From Setaria digitata (taxonomy: Eukaryota; Nematoda; Chromadorea; Rhabditida; Setariidae), in NCBI GenBank assembly GCA_003640385.1, contig RCAB01000091.1, forward strand, positions 62,001 through 126,000: a stretch of 64,000 bases of DNA, given 5' to 3'. The position numbers and the translations under genes were made by a program. Of the stretch, positions 26,001 through 43,771 are shown in pieces. The stretch's first letter is position 1, and each line of letters opens with the position of its first letter. Under the pieces are notes generated by a model. The model did no database searches. It was not told the DNA's origin and worked only from the letters and a program-made list of their open reading frames with translations.

Positions 26001-26613
26001 CTGTGTGATGGTGTTTGGCATAATGTTACACTTTCTGTATCACATTCGAATGTGATCATTATTACCGTCGATGGGGTATAATTATGAACCATTTGTCACG
26101 ACACTGATTCCCCCCAGAAGTTTTAAAAATGATTTTGTGTTTAAAATTTTGGGATGAAAATCAATTTGGAGTTAAAACACCGGTAAATTTTAGCATCGGA
26201 AACGCCTACCTTCGAAAGCAAGCTCTGAATCAATGGAGTTTTTCCGAAGTTTGCCGATATATGTCGGCGGAGTAACCGGTTAGTTTTATCATCTGTTAGT
26301 GAAGAACTTAATTTTGAAAAGGAAGAGAAGAGCTTTCATTTTCCAGTGTAACTGCTAAAGTCTTTCGAGTAGCACAAAAGTGCTGCATGAGAAAATTGAT
26401 TTTCCGGAACATAATCGATTTGAAACCTAAGCCATTAAAGTTTTATATTTTGATGTTAATGTACTTGTTGCAGCATCATCAGCTGCTAGAATTGGTGTGT
26501 TATCATTGGTCGGTTGCTATCGAGATCTCCAACTCTATGGAAGACCGGTAGCTTTCAAGGATGCCAAGAAGCTTAACAAAGTCCTACCTGATGGTTGTCC
26601 GTTTTTAAATTGA
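6281..26613 (+). CDS. lam-3: Laminin alpha chain, alpha1/2 type (lam-3-like)
   Basis: Secreted basement-membrane chain that would pair with beta and gamma laminins and bind cells through its C-terminal LG domains. I traced 57 exons with continuous phase (listed in the domain entries), giving 3,349 residues; C. elegans LAM-3 is about 3,100. Order: signal peptide (about 1-25), LN domain (to about 288), LE repeats, first L4 (about 541-720), LE repeats, second L4 (about 1303-1487), LE repeats (to about 1727), coiled coil (to 2266), LG1-3, a Ser/Thr/acidic linker, LG4-5, stop at 26613. LN plus two separate L4 domains is the alpha1/2 plan (LAM-3) rather than the alpha3/5 plan (EPI-1). Two introns use GC donors, and the exon join around 23203-23780 is uncertain. 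Confidence 0.93.
8241..9478 (+). other. Laminin: first LE (EGF-like) array
   Basis: Exons 7-11: 8241-8358, 8425-8543, 8629-8793, 8934-9128, 9374-9478. Cysteine-rich laminin-type EGF repeats with the usual eight-cysteine spacing; typical pieces are [18 protein letters not shown] and CICKSNVEG. They form the rod next to the LN domain and end at FCFGLSKEC, the standard LE half-repeat before an L4 insertion. Confidence 0.9.
9846..11019 (+). other. Laminin: first L4 domain
   Basis: Exons 12-15: 9846-10001, 10216-10308, 10482-10690, 10866-11019. A globular insertion in an LE repeat: [34 protein letters not shown] and [11 protein letters not shown] mark it, and [13 protein letters not shown] closes it by resuming the split LE repeat. 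Confidence 0.88.
11109..13972 (+). other. Laminin: second LE array
   Basis: Exons 16-24: 11109-11231, 11483-11715, 11852-12167, 12252-12344, 12664-12897, 13011-13155, 13254-13453, 13526-13693, 13811-13972. A long run of LE repeats (about residues 745-1290), with pieces such as [27 protein letters not shown] and [10 protein letters not shown]. It ends in FCFNRTNFC, the half-repeat leading into the second L4. Confidence 0.9.
14173..15395 (+). other. Laminin: second L4 domain and following LE half
   Basis: Exons 25-28: 14173-14285, 14521-14668, 14808-15004, 15119-15395. L4 features include [19 protein letters not shown], a conserved WRSRL segment and [25 protein letters not shown] closes the domain. 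A second L4 is what separates alpha1/2-type chains from the other nematode alpha chain. Confidence 0.88.
15528..16147 (+). other. Laminin: third LE array and start of coiled coil
   Basis: Exons 29-30: 15528-15839 and 15919-16147. LE repeats ([28 protein letters not shown]) end in a C-x2-C-x3-C-x3 pattern ([10 protein letters not shown]) that opens the coiled-coil domain. Exon 29 ends in CAG followed by GCAAGT, a GC donor. Confidence 0.88.
15840..15918 (+). other. GC-AG intron in laminin (exons 29/30)
   Basis: Donor CAG|GCAAGT, acceptor AAATTCAG. Using it restores an LE repeat ([10 protein letters not shown]); no GT in the vicinity keeps the frame. Confidence 0.8.
16316..18879 (+). other. Laminin: coiled-coil domain (II/I)
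   Basis: Exons 31-36: 16316-16709, 16858-17233, 17438-17601, 17749-18077, 18317-18514, 18725-18879. About 540 residues of heptad-rich, charged sequence without cysteine pairs (for example [32 protein letters not shown]), which assembles the alpha-beta-gamma trimer. The exon 31/32 and 35/36 junctions were chosen by phase: acceptors at 16857 and 18724. Confidence 0.83.
19104..22562 (+). other. Laminin: LG1-LG3 domains
   Basis: Exons 37-46: 19104-19420, 19565-19903, 20045-20213, 20436-20549, 20674-20856, 21136-21296, 21464-21572, 21726-21877, 21987-22172, 22480-22562. Three laminin G-like domains with beta-sandwich signatures ([60 protein letters not shown]) and closing cysteines. Exon 38 ends with a GC donor. 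Exon 43/44 (21572/21726) was chosen by phase and codes a basic RKRR stretch in LG3. Confidence 0.85.
19904..20044 (+). other. GC-AG intron in laminin (exons 38/39)
   Basis: Donor CCG|GCAAGT, acceptor CTTCTAG. It joins YFFR to DGFAQIHLP at the start of LG2; the nearby GT at 19908 would break the frame. Confidence 0.78.
23074..23976 (+). other. Laminin: LG3-LG4 linker, splicing uncertain
   Basis: Exon 47 starts at 23074; exon 48 runs 23780-23976 and codes a Ser/Thr/Glu/Asp-rich linker. The frame stays open to a TAG at 23313. The GT at 23312 leaves phase 2, which does not fit exon 48 (needs phase 1). The GT at 23203 leaves phase 1 and fits. I used 23202 as the end; 36 extra residues (23203-23311) may belong to an alternative form or reflect a base error. 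Confidence 0.55.
24149..26613 (+). other. Laminin: LG4-LG5 domains and C-terminus
   Basis: Exons 49-57: 24149-24261, 24384-24507, 24599-24709, 24878-25017, 25264-25379, 25509-25654, 25938-26075, 26194-26278, 26474-26613. LG4 has [27 protein letters not shown] and RMYVGGI; LG5 has [27 protein letters not shown] and PIYVGGV and ends [11 protein letters not shown]...DGCPFLN. These are the usual dystroglycan- and heparin-binding domains of alpha chains. Confidence 0.88.
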
Positions 26614-27315
26614 ATCAGTGGAAGATATTAGTATAAACGGGTAGAGAAATTGAAGGCCTTCCACCAGATACCACAGCAACACAACTGATTCCTCCGAATT
26701 TTAATGTTCTTACTCAAATTACAAAACTGTTTAGAATGGTTATATTTACACTCCAATTTATTTATCCAGTTAACAGATTTTCTCGAATTCCTTACGTCTT
26801 TTGTAATGTTTACTGCCAATAATTTAAATATTAATCTTATTTGTTGCTGTTATTTTCACAAACACCTCACACTTGTGTTCTGGCATAAATGGCAAGATTT
26901 TGACATGGATGAATTTTTCATAGTTTGAATTTTTCACACTATCACATTACATTTTCAAAAGATATGCATAAGAATTCACTGAACAGTAACAAATTAAGAA
27001 TATTTTGATGATACTGTAGGAAAAAAAAATTACAAGAAACTGAAACAAACAAATAGCTAGTAGAGTCATTAATTTCAAAGGTTAAACTGTCAAATGGACG
27101 AGAACGAACAAGATGACATGGTAATTAGTGATAAAAAATGTGAATGGTGGTGTCAACAACTGGTAATAGGAAATCCGATTCGATAAGCAGTAGAACATAA
27201 TTTAGGACATCTCAGACCTATTCTACGCGAAATTTCAGAGGAGACTGTAGTAAATGGAAAAGATATCTTGGCATCAAAGATGTAAGGAAGAATTTGACTG
27301 CAGATAACTTTTTTC
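26614..27315. other. Convergent intergenic region
   Basis: Both 3' UTRs of the laminin (plus) and serine racemase (minus) genes must lie in these 700 bases. No coding sequence was recognised; small open frames here are AT-rich chance frames. Confidence 0.6.
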
Positions 27316-30100
27316 TCAGAAAAAAGAAGACAATCTCTCCAGATCGATGTTGCCACCACACAATATAGCACCTATCTTTTTCAGATTCTGAGCTGTCAAC
27401 TGATCTTTATATTTGAGTAACGCTGCTAATGAAACGGCCCCTGTCGGTTCAACTACTTGCTGAAATTCATTTATTCAAAATCTAATTTTACTCAATGCTT
27501 GATTAGTTTCCAAACACTGTTAACAAAAACAAAAAGAGAATTTTATATTAGAAATCACCTTCAATTTGCTATAAACCAATTTCATTGCTTGGATGATCTC
27601 GTCATCATTCTAGAAGAAGCTTTATATGATCACTTCTATTAATATCAATTTTAATTTCCACCTTCATTGCACACTGAACTTACTTTAACTATGATGAGCA
27701 CATAATTTAATAAAAATTTTCATTTTAATGATAAATTTATATGACACTAATTTATTCTTCTGGCAAAAATTATTATAAGCTCAGTGAAAATTTAAAATAC
27801 ATTATAAGATCAACTTTAACGAAACCAAAGAGCTAAAAATTTCTAAAAAGATGAGAAAAAAGATTCAGCATAATTCTGATCTTTAAAAAAAGTTACCACA
27901 GTGAAGACTTTCTTTTCACATTTTTCGGAAATTGGTGAAAAGCATTTTTCACCAATTCTTAGTACTCGAATACCATCGGCTATTGTTTTCACGGGATCTG
28001 CGTCAGAATCCCACATTCTTTTAAATGAGTCAAAGGACTGTTGTAAGTTCTTCCCTTCCGGTTCTACACAAAATACTGAAAGAATAATAAGACATAAAGT
28101 GACAGAGTTACGTTATCATGAACTAATGCAAGTATAAAATGCACCATTAATGGAACTGAAAAAATACGAAATCTGGAAAAAAGTAAAAAAGTCATAACTA
28201 ATTTTTACAATTTTTAAATATAACTAAACCTTTAATATTTGGTTTTATTTCTTTGGCAGCAACAACTATACCAGAACAAAGACCGCCACCACCAACTGCT
28301 ACTAATAAGGCATCTAAATCTGGAACTTGCTCTAACAATTCCAGCGCCACTGTCCCCTAAAATGAAAACATAAGCTTACAGGGGAGCAGTTTTGGAAAGG
28401 ATTTTAAAATCTTCAACAAACCGTTCAATTCAATCAGAAGATTCATAAACCTATAGTATAAAATAATTTTTCTCATCACTACTACTACCAGTTATCACCT
28501 ACGGTTCTAATCAAAGCAAAGACTGCTCTTTTTTTTATAGTAATCTAATGACTGCTCATGTCTCATGTGTATTAATGTATATTATGCTAAAAATAGTTAC
28601 GTTATTTTTTTGTTTTAATATTATTTAGATAGATTTTTAAAAAGTTTCTTCTATCAGCAATTCATTTGTCAAAATAAAACCTGTCCAGCCATCACTCTAT
28701 AGTCGTCAAATGGATCAACCCTTTCAATATGTCGATCACCACTACGGAGATTCTCGCACACCATCTCCCTTCAAGTTAAAATGTAATGGAGAGTTTCCGA
28801 TTCCCAAACTTCTAGGATACGTAGAATGTTCATTTTTTTCCCAAGAAACTTTACATTTATACCTCATTTATCTCTTTTGTTCTAACCTTCAGGTTATTTC
28901 GAAATTTGGAATCATAAGGAATTGAATGTTACTCATAGCATTCTCTAATTCACCTTCATTCATTCCTATGTTTCGAAATTCCACACATCTTCAGTGAATA
29001 TCTTCATTCGTCGCATACTTTCAGCATTCTCACTTCTTAACTAGCGATCAGACAAACATTAATTTATATTTTTGATTTTAGGTAATTATAATTGCTGACC
29101 TATCTTTTGGTTCACAGAGTACAATCTTAGCTCCGTAACCTTCAATGGCTTCAAGTTTTGACTTTGGAGCATCGTTCGGTGATACGACTACACACGGAAT
29201 GTCATGGATTTTAGCTGCCCAAGCCAATGCTTGTCCGAAATTACCACTGCTATGTGTAATCTGAGTTCAATAATTCAGTTTCAGAATTGCAGAAAAACTG
29301 AACTTGAAACAAAAACAACCAGAATAAAAATACATACATTTTGCTTGCATTGAAAGAATTTTACTTAACTAGTGATCCTTTACTTCATTGAAAACAACTA
29401 CTTTATGAACCAATGAAATAAAAAGAGAACAACAGACCACTGATGCGAATTTATTCTCCGAGTCACTCGTAATAATCTTCACCTAAAACAGAAGAAAAAC
29501 ATCATAACTGCTTCGACTGAAACACCACCATTAACTACTTTCACTACAGTCAATTACTCACTTTTATGCAGTTATCAAAAAAGAATTTCGAAATTTAAGT
29601 AATTTATCATGCTCTGCAGTCACAAGATGGCAAAAGCTTTACAAAGAGGCTAGAGGGAATAATCAGTAAAAAAAATAAATAAACGCTGCTGTTATCTATA
29701 TACTAGGAAATCGGTTTGAGTTTCAATAAAATCCCTCCTGACTGCAATCATCAACCAGAATTTCTTCTGCTTGAAACTTCAACGACATAATTTGATGTTA
29801 AACCGATCACCGTTATTTTCATTGCATAGCAAATGCCAGAGATATGGCTAGCCATAGTTTAATGCTTTTGCAAGAATCACTGACTTTAAAAAATTGCGAT
29901 GAACATCTTCATGGAAAGGTACGTACAGCATTCAGTGCTCCACGCGCTTTAAATGAGCCGGTTTTTTGGAGATGTTCACATTTGAAATAAACTTTCATGC
30001 CACATAAGTTATCAATATAATTAGATGTCATCACTGGAGTCTTATGAATGATACCATTGATACGCTCTGAAGCAGCGCTGATATCGTCAATGGAGAACAT
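27316..30100 (-). CDS. SRR: Serine racemase (fold-type II PLP enzyme)
   Basis: Interconverts L- and D-serine and usually also dehydrates serine to pyruvate; cytosolic and PLP-dependent. Exons on the minus strand: 30100-29927, 29482-29438, 29260-29100, 28768-28681, 28356-28230, 28075-27897, 27609-27559, 27459-27316; 322 residues against 340 in human. SFKARGALNA (about residue 50) carries the PLP lysine; THSSGNFGQA holds the second catalytic serine; VGGGGLCSG is the tetraglycine phosphate loop; EPTGA and LCGGNIDL close the fold. The SSGN motif is followed by Phe where human has His, and the human nitrosylated Cys113 position is Ser (APKSKLEAI). It is the likely orthologue of C. elegans T01H8.2. 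L-threonine dehydratase is the main alternative, but the N-terminus and HSSGN favour racemase. Confidence 0.9.
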
Positions 30101-30103
30101 CGA

Positions 30104-30115
30104 CTGAAAATGTGT
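30104..30115 (-). promoter_or_regulatory. Probable spliced-leader acceptor of serine racemase
   Basis: On the minus strand ACACATTTTCAG is followed by TCG and the ATG at 30100. It could serve as a trans-splice acceptor; an untranslated cis exon is the alternative. Confidence 0.5.
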
Positions 30116-31369
30116 TTTAATTAAATAAAATAAAATAAATGCATTTGCTGCATCTAGCTATAATAAATCTGATATAGTACGGAAGAACAGCAACACAATT
30201 ATACTTAAATCATAAATCACAACTCATAACGTGCAATAAATTAGCTTCGCTAGTATGAATGGCAATAAAAACTTTGAATTTAAAAACTGCTCTTCAAAAC
30301 ATTATAGTTAAAATAGATGCCTTCCGACTTCAATAATTAACTTGATATTAAAATGGATAACAAATTTCTAAATTGAGAACGGTCAGTGAAGTCCTTTAAA
30401 AACGTATTCAAGCGAATAAATACCTATTATAAACGAGGTGAAACAAATAAATATATATGCCATAAAATTCACTAATTTCAACAGATAATTACAAAAACAT
30501 AAAGATATTCAGTAAGATATAGATATCAAGTTCTTGTAGAATTTTCACTCCAAATTAAGAATTCATTTTTATTAGTACATGCAAGTTGTTTGTATATTTC
30601 ATTTACTAACCATTCCTTTCTATATCAATTTCTCTATATCAAAATGCAAGATCTCAGATTAGAATTAAAAACAGAACAAACTGTGCAAATCCAATCTTAA
30701 CTTAGTTCGAACAATTTCCAAATCTTCATTTTCAGTAACTGCCATCTTATATTTTGTTTACAATGTGATTTATCACAGGGAAGTATGACGAAACAAGCAA
30801 TAGAAAAATGAGAACATTATTATGAGCAATTTGTGTCATATTAACATAATGAGATTATGAATTGTGTACTAACTGATATGCAGGTTAAAAATGCTACTTT
30901 TTCCAAACAGTGACAAAAAAAAAAAGGAAAAAAAAACTGAGAGTGATATATTGCACACAGATTAAAGAACTAGCACAGTGGACTGTGGAAGATTGTTGAA
31001 AGAACAGTGATAAATATTAGCACAAAAGAAAGCATATATATGAATGAGTTAGACTTTTCCGTTCCTTCTTCAGTGATATGTATAGAGGACTTATATTAAA
31101 GACAAGAAATCTATATGAAAAAAAAAAAAACAATACACCGGAGATATATAATTTCAAGCAATCAAAAAAAGAAAAATCTGCATAAAATTTGAAAATAGTA
31201 TGTTCAAAAAAAAAAAAAGAAAAGAAAAAAAGGGAATCTTGGGTTTTATGTAGAAAACACAATATTTTCAGAGAAAAACAAAGAAATATAGCTAAGAAAT
31301 TATTCAAAGCTTCTGAATTTTGCTGAAATTTCCAATTCTCCAGCAAGAAAATAGAAGCAAATACAAGAT
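30116..31369. other. Region between rskn-1 stop and serine racemase start
   Basis: About 1.25 kb, very AT-rich, with A-runs. It holds the rskn-1 3' UTR and either the serine racemase promoter or an intercistronic spacer. No coding exon recognised. Confidence 0.55.
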
Positions 31370-37280
<5,911 letters not shown>

Positions 37281-37500
37281 CTGAAAGACTTTCTCGGATC
37301 CATAGAAGTGTAAAAGCAATTAAAGTCATTTAATTCAGATTCACTTGGAAAAGATTATAATGATTTACTAAAAGTCAACAAGCAACATGAATACCACAAT
37401 CTGACATTAATTTAAGCAATCCCAACGTGTGAAGAAAAAAGATTAAGGGACAGAAACGCCTCTCCTACTGTATAAATCAACTTATTTTTAGACACTTCAG

Positions 37501-37561
37501 TACAATGCTATTATCAGCAGTATCACTTGCTGCTGATGGCGATACGTCTGAATCATTAAAT
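37501..37561 (-). other. Diverged copy of part of the first recognised RSK exon
   Basis: These 61 bases align without gaps to 37209-37269 in the RSK exon at about 67% identity by hand count. Translated on the minus strand the two read NDSDVSPSAASD...SIV and NDSDVSLSTTGD...SIV, and several differences are silent (GAT/GAC, TCG/TCA, GTT/GTA). A stop lies 8 codons before the alignment and another 7 codons after it. It may be an alternative or dying duplicate exon. Confidence 0.5.
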
Positions 37562-38860
37562 ATATGCAATGAAGCTCATCTCCAAACTGCTTAAGCAGGA
37601 GATTTCTTTTCATCAGGTAATTCATAAACTTCTAGACTAAGTGTACATCAGAACTTGTGGCACTCCAACCGCTGTCATCATCAAACATTAAAGATTCACT
37701 TTGTTAATCAAGACAGTGAAATCTCCAGTCCGGACAGTCTGACCAACTGGTGCTCGGTAGCAAGGGGTCTCCTAGAAAAACCAGAAACATTTGTCAATCC
37801 GGACAGAAACCATTCACCAACAGATCTAACTTTTGTGTACCCTGCTTATAATGATTTAAAGTGTTCGGTTTTTTTCGGGCTTATTTTCAGTTGAACTTTT
37901 CGAGCAGTTGTTCCGATACAACCCATCGCCTATTTAGGTTGCATCTTGCACTGGGACAGAGAGATATTGAATTTCTGAGAGATTATTCACATTTCAAGTA
38001 AACTTTGTGAAAGCGTTAGAAAGACAATGAAGACAACCACATAACTGACGTGAAAGGTTCCAGGAAAGTGACATGTTTGCATAGTAAACATATAAATATA
38101 CTTTAAAGTAGGCAACATTTCATTTCTGATGGTGAACTGCTTCATAAAAATATCGAACTGCTAATTTGTTCTACTTTTAATTTCGAACTTACATCTTCAA
38201 CTTTGATTTTATCACATATGAAGTTATTGTTATTCCAAGGGTTAGCAAACAGCGAAGCTAACGGCATATCCCAAAGCAATTGGTTTTTCGCTTTGAAGTT
38301 CGTTCTTGATCCTATAAATGCTCAGTATTGAATTCAAGATAGTTTGAAAGAGTGCGAACTTTGAAGGAACGGATAAGTAGATTAGAGAAACGGAAGTTCA
38401 CAGATGGCATAAATTCATGACAACGGAAGAGATGGAATGCATATCTTTCCAAATACTACACTTTCCAGTTGTCATTCAATAAACGAGCCAAGCAGTTTAC
38501 GGAGAGCATACGAAGTTGTGTAAGTTGCATAAAAAAAAAAATTAAATTAAACACTTCAAATATTTCACTTCTTGAAAATGCTGAAATAAAAACAGAAGCA
38601 AAATCAATTATTTGAAGGTATGTCGAAATTGCGAACCTTTTACTTCTTCTCTTCTTAAAAAAAAGGAAACTACAACCAAGTGTTATTACCTGCAATTAAT
38701 TTTTTTTACCAATAGTTAACAATAATTCTTACAAAACAACCGATTATTTTTTTTTTTTGAAAAAGAACGGAGTATATGCTATAAGGCTTTGACTATACTA
38801 AAGGGAATAATTATTAAAGCTTAGCTAATATTGGTTTAATCTAACCAATTTTTTCTCAAT

Positions 38861-38879
38861 TATATATATATATATATAT
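38861..38879. repeat. (TA)n microsatellite
   Basis: Nineteen bases of alternating TA upstream of rskn-1. Confidence 0.9.
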
Positions 38880-41800
38880 GATCGGACTGAATGAAGTGCA
38901 ATATGTAGGGGATCTGTTTGCAGCTAGATAGGAAGTGATAATTTTCAGTATAATTCCGTAAAACTTTTGTTGCTATTGAAAGTAAAAAGGTGAAATGATG
39001 AAAGGGACAGGAGAGTAGATTTTAGGTGTGAATGATGACTTCGCCTAATTCATTTATTCCAAATAAACTCCAAAAGCAACATAAATGATTCAAGTACACT
39101 TTCAAGTTCTAGCAATAAACCGTTGCTGCTTTGAAAGATAGGGACAGAGGGAATACGACTACTCGTGGAAGCAATAAATGGATTGCCGGATTTCATTACT
39201 ACAAGGAAGAATATTTTCTGCAGGAGCATTTCAATTTTGCATAAATGAGAAGATATCTAACAAAAAAAAAGAGAAAAATACATGTCATGGAATATAAGAT
39301 CGGTATGGCTTCCTGCAGCTAAGCAGCCTCACTAGAGAATATTTTAAATCTTCAGAACACAATCAAAAATCTTTACACTGACATCAGACAATAGTGTTAG
39401 CAAACACTTCTGCCGATAAGTCTTTTCTGTGTAAATAAGCATATATTTAAAATGTGACGTAATAAAACTGACTCATCAAATTCTCTATTGAAATAAGCAT
39501 TCATCGCCAGTTAAACTGGAGACACAAATTAATTACTGAGAAAGGTCAGCAATGACATGAAGAGGTCGTCAGGAGGTCATACACAATACACATTCAGAGT
39601 GATGCCAATTTTGAAGTATCGTATGATAAGAAATCCTCCGTAAAGCAATATTAGTTTTGATGGCGCAAAAAAGAACTTATCTTTTTCTTTTAATATTCAA
39701 ATGCCATTTGAAACAGTCAATCTACTTTACTAAAAAAATTAATTTAACTTTAGTACGATGAATCAAACAAGTCTTTCCACAACATCTGATGAAACTTCGG
39801 CTTGATATTGTACCTATGGTGAGGAGAATCTGTTGAAAGTGTTCGTATTCTAACAGATTATATGTGTTATCCGTAGTTGATTCTATGTGTCTTGAAATAT
39901 TCAAAGAATTTTTCCACCTTTAATATGTAGAGAAACTAATTTTTACTATCCCAAAAAAAAAAAAAAAATCCATTTTAGGAAGAAAAGATTGAGCATTCCA
40001 TGTCGCAGAATCTCTTTATATTGAAAATTTAACGCCACCGTATGAATATTTCAACAGTAAATAAGTCCAAACAACAAAATAGTGTAAAACAACGATGAAA
40101 AGCAATCAAACTTGGCTATTAATAAAGTACATAATCGCAGGAATAAGCTTGTTGTCGGATGGCAAAACATAATCAGATAATATGAGGATGATGAAACGAA
40201 TTTACGGCTATTTTGCTATATCCAAATTAGTCTTTCTTCTCCTACGCTAAAAAAATACAGCTGGCCAAAGATATTATTATAATTCATTGATATCATAAGA
40301 ACATTTAATTGCTGTAAATTGAAAAAATTTTGAAATGCATTTCATATAATGGCTGATGTCTAAGAAATAAATATACAATGTCCCCAAGCAAAATGAAGCA
40401 ATGAAAATTTTATAATAATAATTAACTTTTTCACTGTCGATCGAAATGAAATAAAGAAATGGAACTGATGGAATTATATATAGGAGAAGAAAGTGTAAGT
40501 CGATTTGCTAGCTGTGATGCGTCCTTTGCTTTTTTTTGACAGCAAAAAATTAAAATATCGCCTAGTAGCTTTACTTGCTATCTAAAGATCTTATTCCTGT
40601 CATATATTCCTAGGTTCCAAATTATAATTAATGTATCGAATCATTAGATGACAATTTACTTTACCAGACTTTAGTGGTGAAATAAATCAGTATAAGAGAA
40701 CCAGGTTTTAAAAACCTCGAAAAGTCGAAAATTAAGCAGATGATAGCTAAATTCACTTGTACACTTTGGCACACTTCGACAAGAGAAAGGGAATTTGTTG
40801 GCTGTAAATTCAACAAATAAAATTTAAATTTATTTCAATCTCAAGAGTTGTTAGACCATTTTATAACTTCATGGAAATTTCAAACCCAGCGAAATGCACC
40901 AAAATTCCTATTTGGAAAAGAATAAATCCCCCGGGCATGATCCCGGTAATTTTTATGTCTAACAAATTGATTCTTTGAAATGACGCACCATTAAGAAAAC
41001 ATTATGCATCCACAAGAGTCGAACTATTAGTGACAGCCTGAACTAAGTTTCGTGTGACCTGTTGCATATCAGAATCAAAAACATTCCATTCATACCATCA
41101 CTCTTTGTCTAGGAAATCCTAGCCAAACAGGTACCAATTAGTCCTTTGGGCTGCCTGGTACTTTCAGGGGGTATATTCCGACCACGCAATGCTGTGTCGA
41201 GTGTTCCATCTGAAGACAGATTCCAGTTAGAGGGAACACCAACATCGATGACACTTGTTACTCTAGTCTTAATCACTGTTCTCGATGAAATTCATCTTCT
41301 ATTCTCCTTCCTTCTATATAGTTACACGTTTTAAAACTATCACTTAAATAGACCGATACAAAGAGAGGATGGAGATTTGAGTCCACAACAGGCTATCACT
41401 GATTGTGGAAGAACGACTATCAGTCAGTGATTATTCTTCCTTCTACAGTGTTTTGCAGCGCTTCGCTCCGCTTAGGTGACATCTCCTTCCGATGCTTCTT
41501 CGGTCACTTCTGCGAGCTTTCAACCTGCAGATGCATGGAACGAACTGATCAACGATGCATGAGTATGTATCTTCTGGAGAGACGAAACAGGCTGTACTGA
41601 GTGAACGCAGAAACTGAGCGGAAATTTAGTGACTAACAGTTTATGGATCAATACTTCAGGCAGAATATTGTCACTTCCAGAACACATAAGGCAGTTTCAT
41701 CGGCTTAACTCAACAAATACGGACACTTTGGAGAGTTGGATGGCAATCAAGGAACAGGAGGAGGAAGGAGACAAAGTAAGCAGCGTGCATTTCTTTGGCG

Positions 41801-43721
41801 AAAGTTTTAAGGCAAAGAAGGGTGGATCGAATCCAGAAAACAATTATTTTGGTCCATCAGGCATCCAACAAACTGTATTCCAAGAATTCTTTCTGGAAGT
41901 TAGACTTGTTAGGAAGTTGGACTTAATGGGTAACACAGAAAACTTTTCTCATACTTAACTAAACTCAGAGGAAACAGAAACACTAAAAACTGGATGAAAC
42001 AATGTGAATAAATTCTAGGGAGAATCATCAACATAACCACAGAAATCAGTCTAGTCTTGCAAATTTCGACTTGGCCTCATGACTATAGTGTATAGATTTT
42101 GGCGAGAACGAAGAAGTGTCATCTTTCTTATAAGCTTTATAAGTTAAGATCATATTTCTTTCAAAACCAGACTCCAGTTGCCAGCAACTGACGGTTAAGT
42201 GGATGCTTTAAATCGGAAAATGCTTATAAAAAAACGTCTAACCGGACGGAATTCGTCACTGATGACTTTTCATTTACTTTAATACGGTCTGTATAAGTAA
42301 TTCGAAAGTTTTTCACATGGCAACTTACAGTGGCAAGCATCAGACATTTCACTCAATTTGTCTAATTAGGTTATTAATTGATTGGGTTGCTTCGTGTGAA
42401 ACAATGAAATACTCTCTGATTGAACTGTGCTATCAATCAGACTTATGACATTCAAGGTTATGAAAAAGTACGACGGATGAGCAGGGAAAGTGAAGTGTGC
42501 AAGATATAAAAACAACAGTTTTATAATTAAGTAATTGGACCATTAGGTAATGAAGAACGGAAATCGGGTTAGATAAGGGTGAAAAACCGGGTTAAACACG
42601 AAATGATGATAACAAAATGAGTAGGAAAAGTAGTAAAGGGCAGATGAGAGAATAGTGGCAAACTGTTGCGGCGGAAGGGAGAGATAAAAGGAAATGAGAA
42701 GGACATTGAAATGTGAGATATTTATGATATCAGTGAGTGATATGATCCGTGTGACAATGGTGACAATATCTACAATGAATTATGCTCTTATTAACATATG
42801 GCATTAACCCCGCAGCAATAGACGGTGGAAGTTGCACCAAACCTGACCCACACATCTTATCGCGATATCTCGAAATGGTACATTTCCCCTGCTTTTAGTA
42901 AATCATCTATGGCAAACAGAACATCTGATGGTCCGAATCATTAATTAACACAAGCCTAATGAATGAGGCCATTAAGCAACTACAGGATCGTTGCATCGAA
43001 TGTTTCTGCTTCGACAGGTTTCCTTTTCAGCGCTCTGCAACTTTCCTAAACGGGACCAAACTGTTTGCACCATACCGGCCCGGACCAGATGCTCAGATGC
43101 TCTGCCGAATACAGAATCCATCAATTGCCCTTCACCAACATAAAGTAATGTTTCATAATTTATGCTTGAAGACCGCCTCGATTTAGGTACAATCAAGCTA
43201 ATTGTTGTCACCAGAATTGTATCACTAATCGACCGGATACAACATGAGCAACTGACAAACGAACTCACCAACCCATAAACTCTCTGTACGACCAAACCCA
43301 AGCTAAGACTGAACTTGTTTCATGCACACATATACACACAAACATCTATTTTGTGTTTTGATTGCTTTCGGAAAGTTTAGGCTAAATTCTTCCAATGAAG
43401 TGACACTTAGGTTAACAAATTTTAAATGCAATTAGTATTAGCAAAAGCGAAAACCCTCTCGTATATGAATGACTTGGATGAACTTCATCAGGATTGTTTT
43501 ATGCCACAAACGATTCGAACTACCTCGTTGAAATTCCCACTCTTATTTAAAATCATTCCGTCCCTTGAAAGTCTGTAACAGTAAAATCACTTCACGAACT
43601 CCTGTAATTTCTGAAAAACAGTCTGATGCATCACACTCTGAATTCCAAAAAACCGATCGATCAAGTTCAAGAAGAAATTAATAATTTTTTTTCTTCCGAA
43701 AATATGAACAAAGATACGATA

Positions 43722-43722
<1 letters not shown>

Positions 43723-43770
<48 letters not shown>
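43723..43770. repeat. (CA)24 microsatellite
   Basis: Forty-eight bases of perfect CA repeat, the longest simple repeat in the window and probably length-polymorphic. Confidence 0.95.

Positions 43771-43771
<1 letters not shown>

Noticed and set aside
6281..26613. Assignment of the laminin to the EPI-1 (alpha3/5) class
   Set aside because: Two separate L4 domains and close similarity of the LN domain to alpha1/2 point to the LAM-3 class; a phylogeny would settle it.
42959..43301. Overlapping open frames on both strands, suspected transposon remnant
   Set aside because: No reverse transcriptase, integrase or transposase motif, and no terminal repeats seen.
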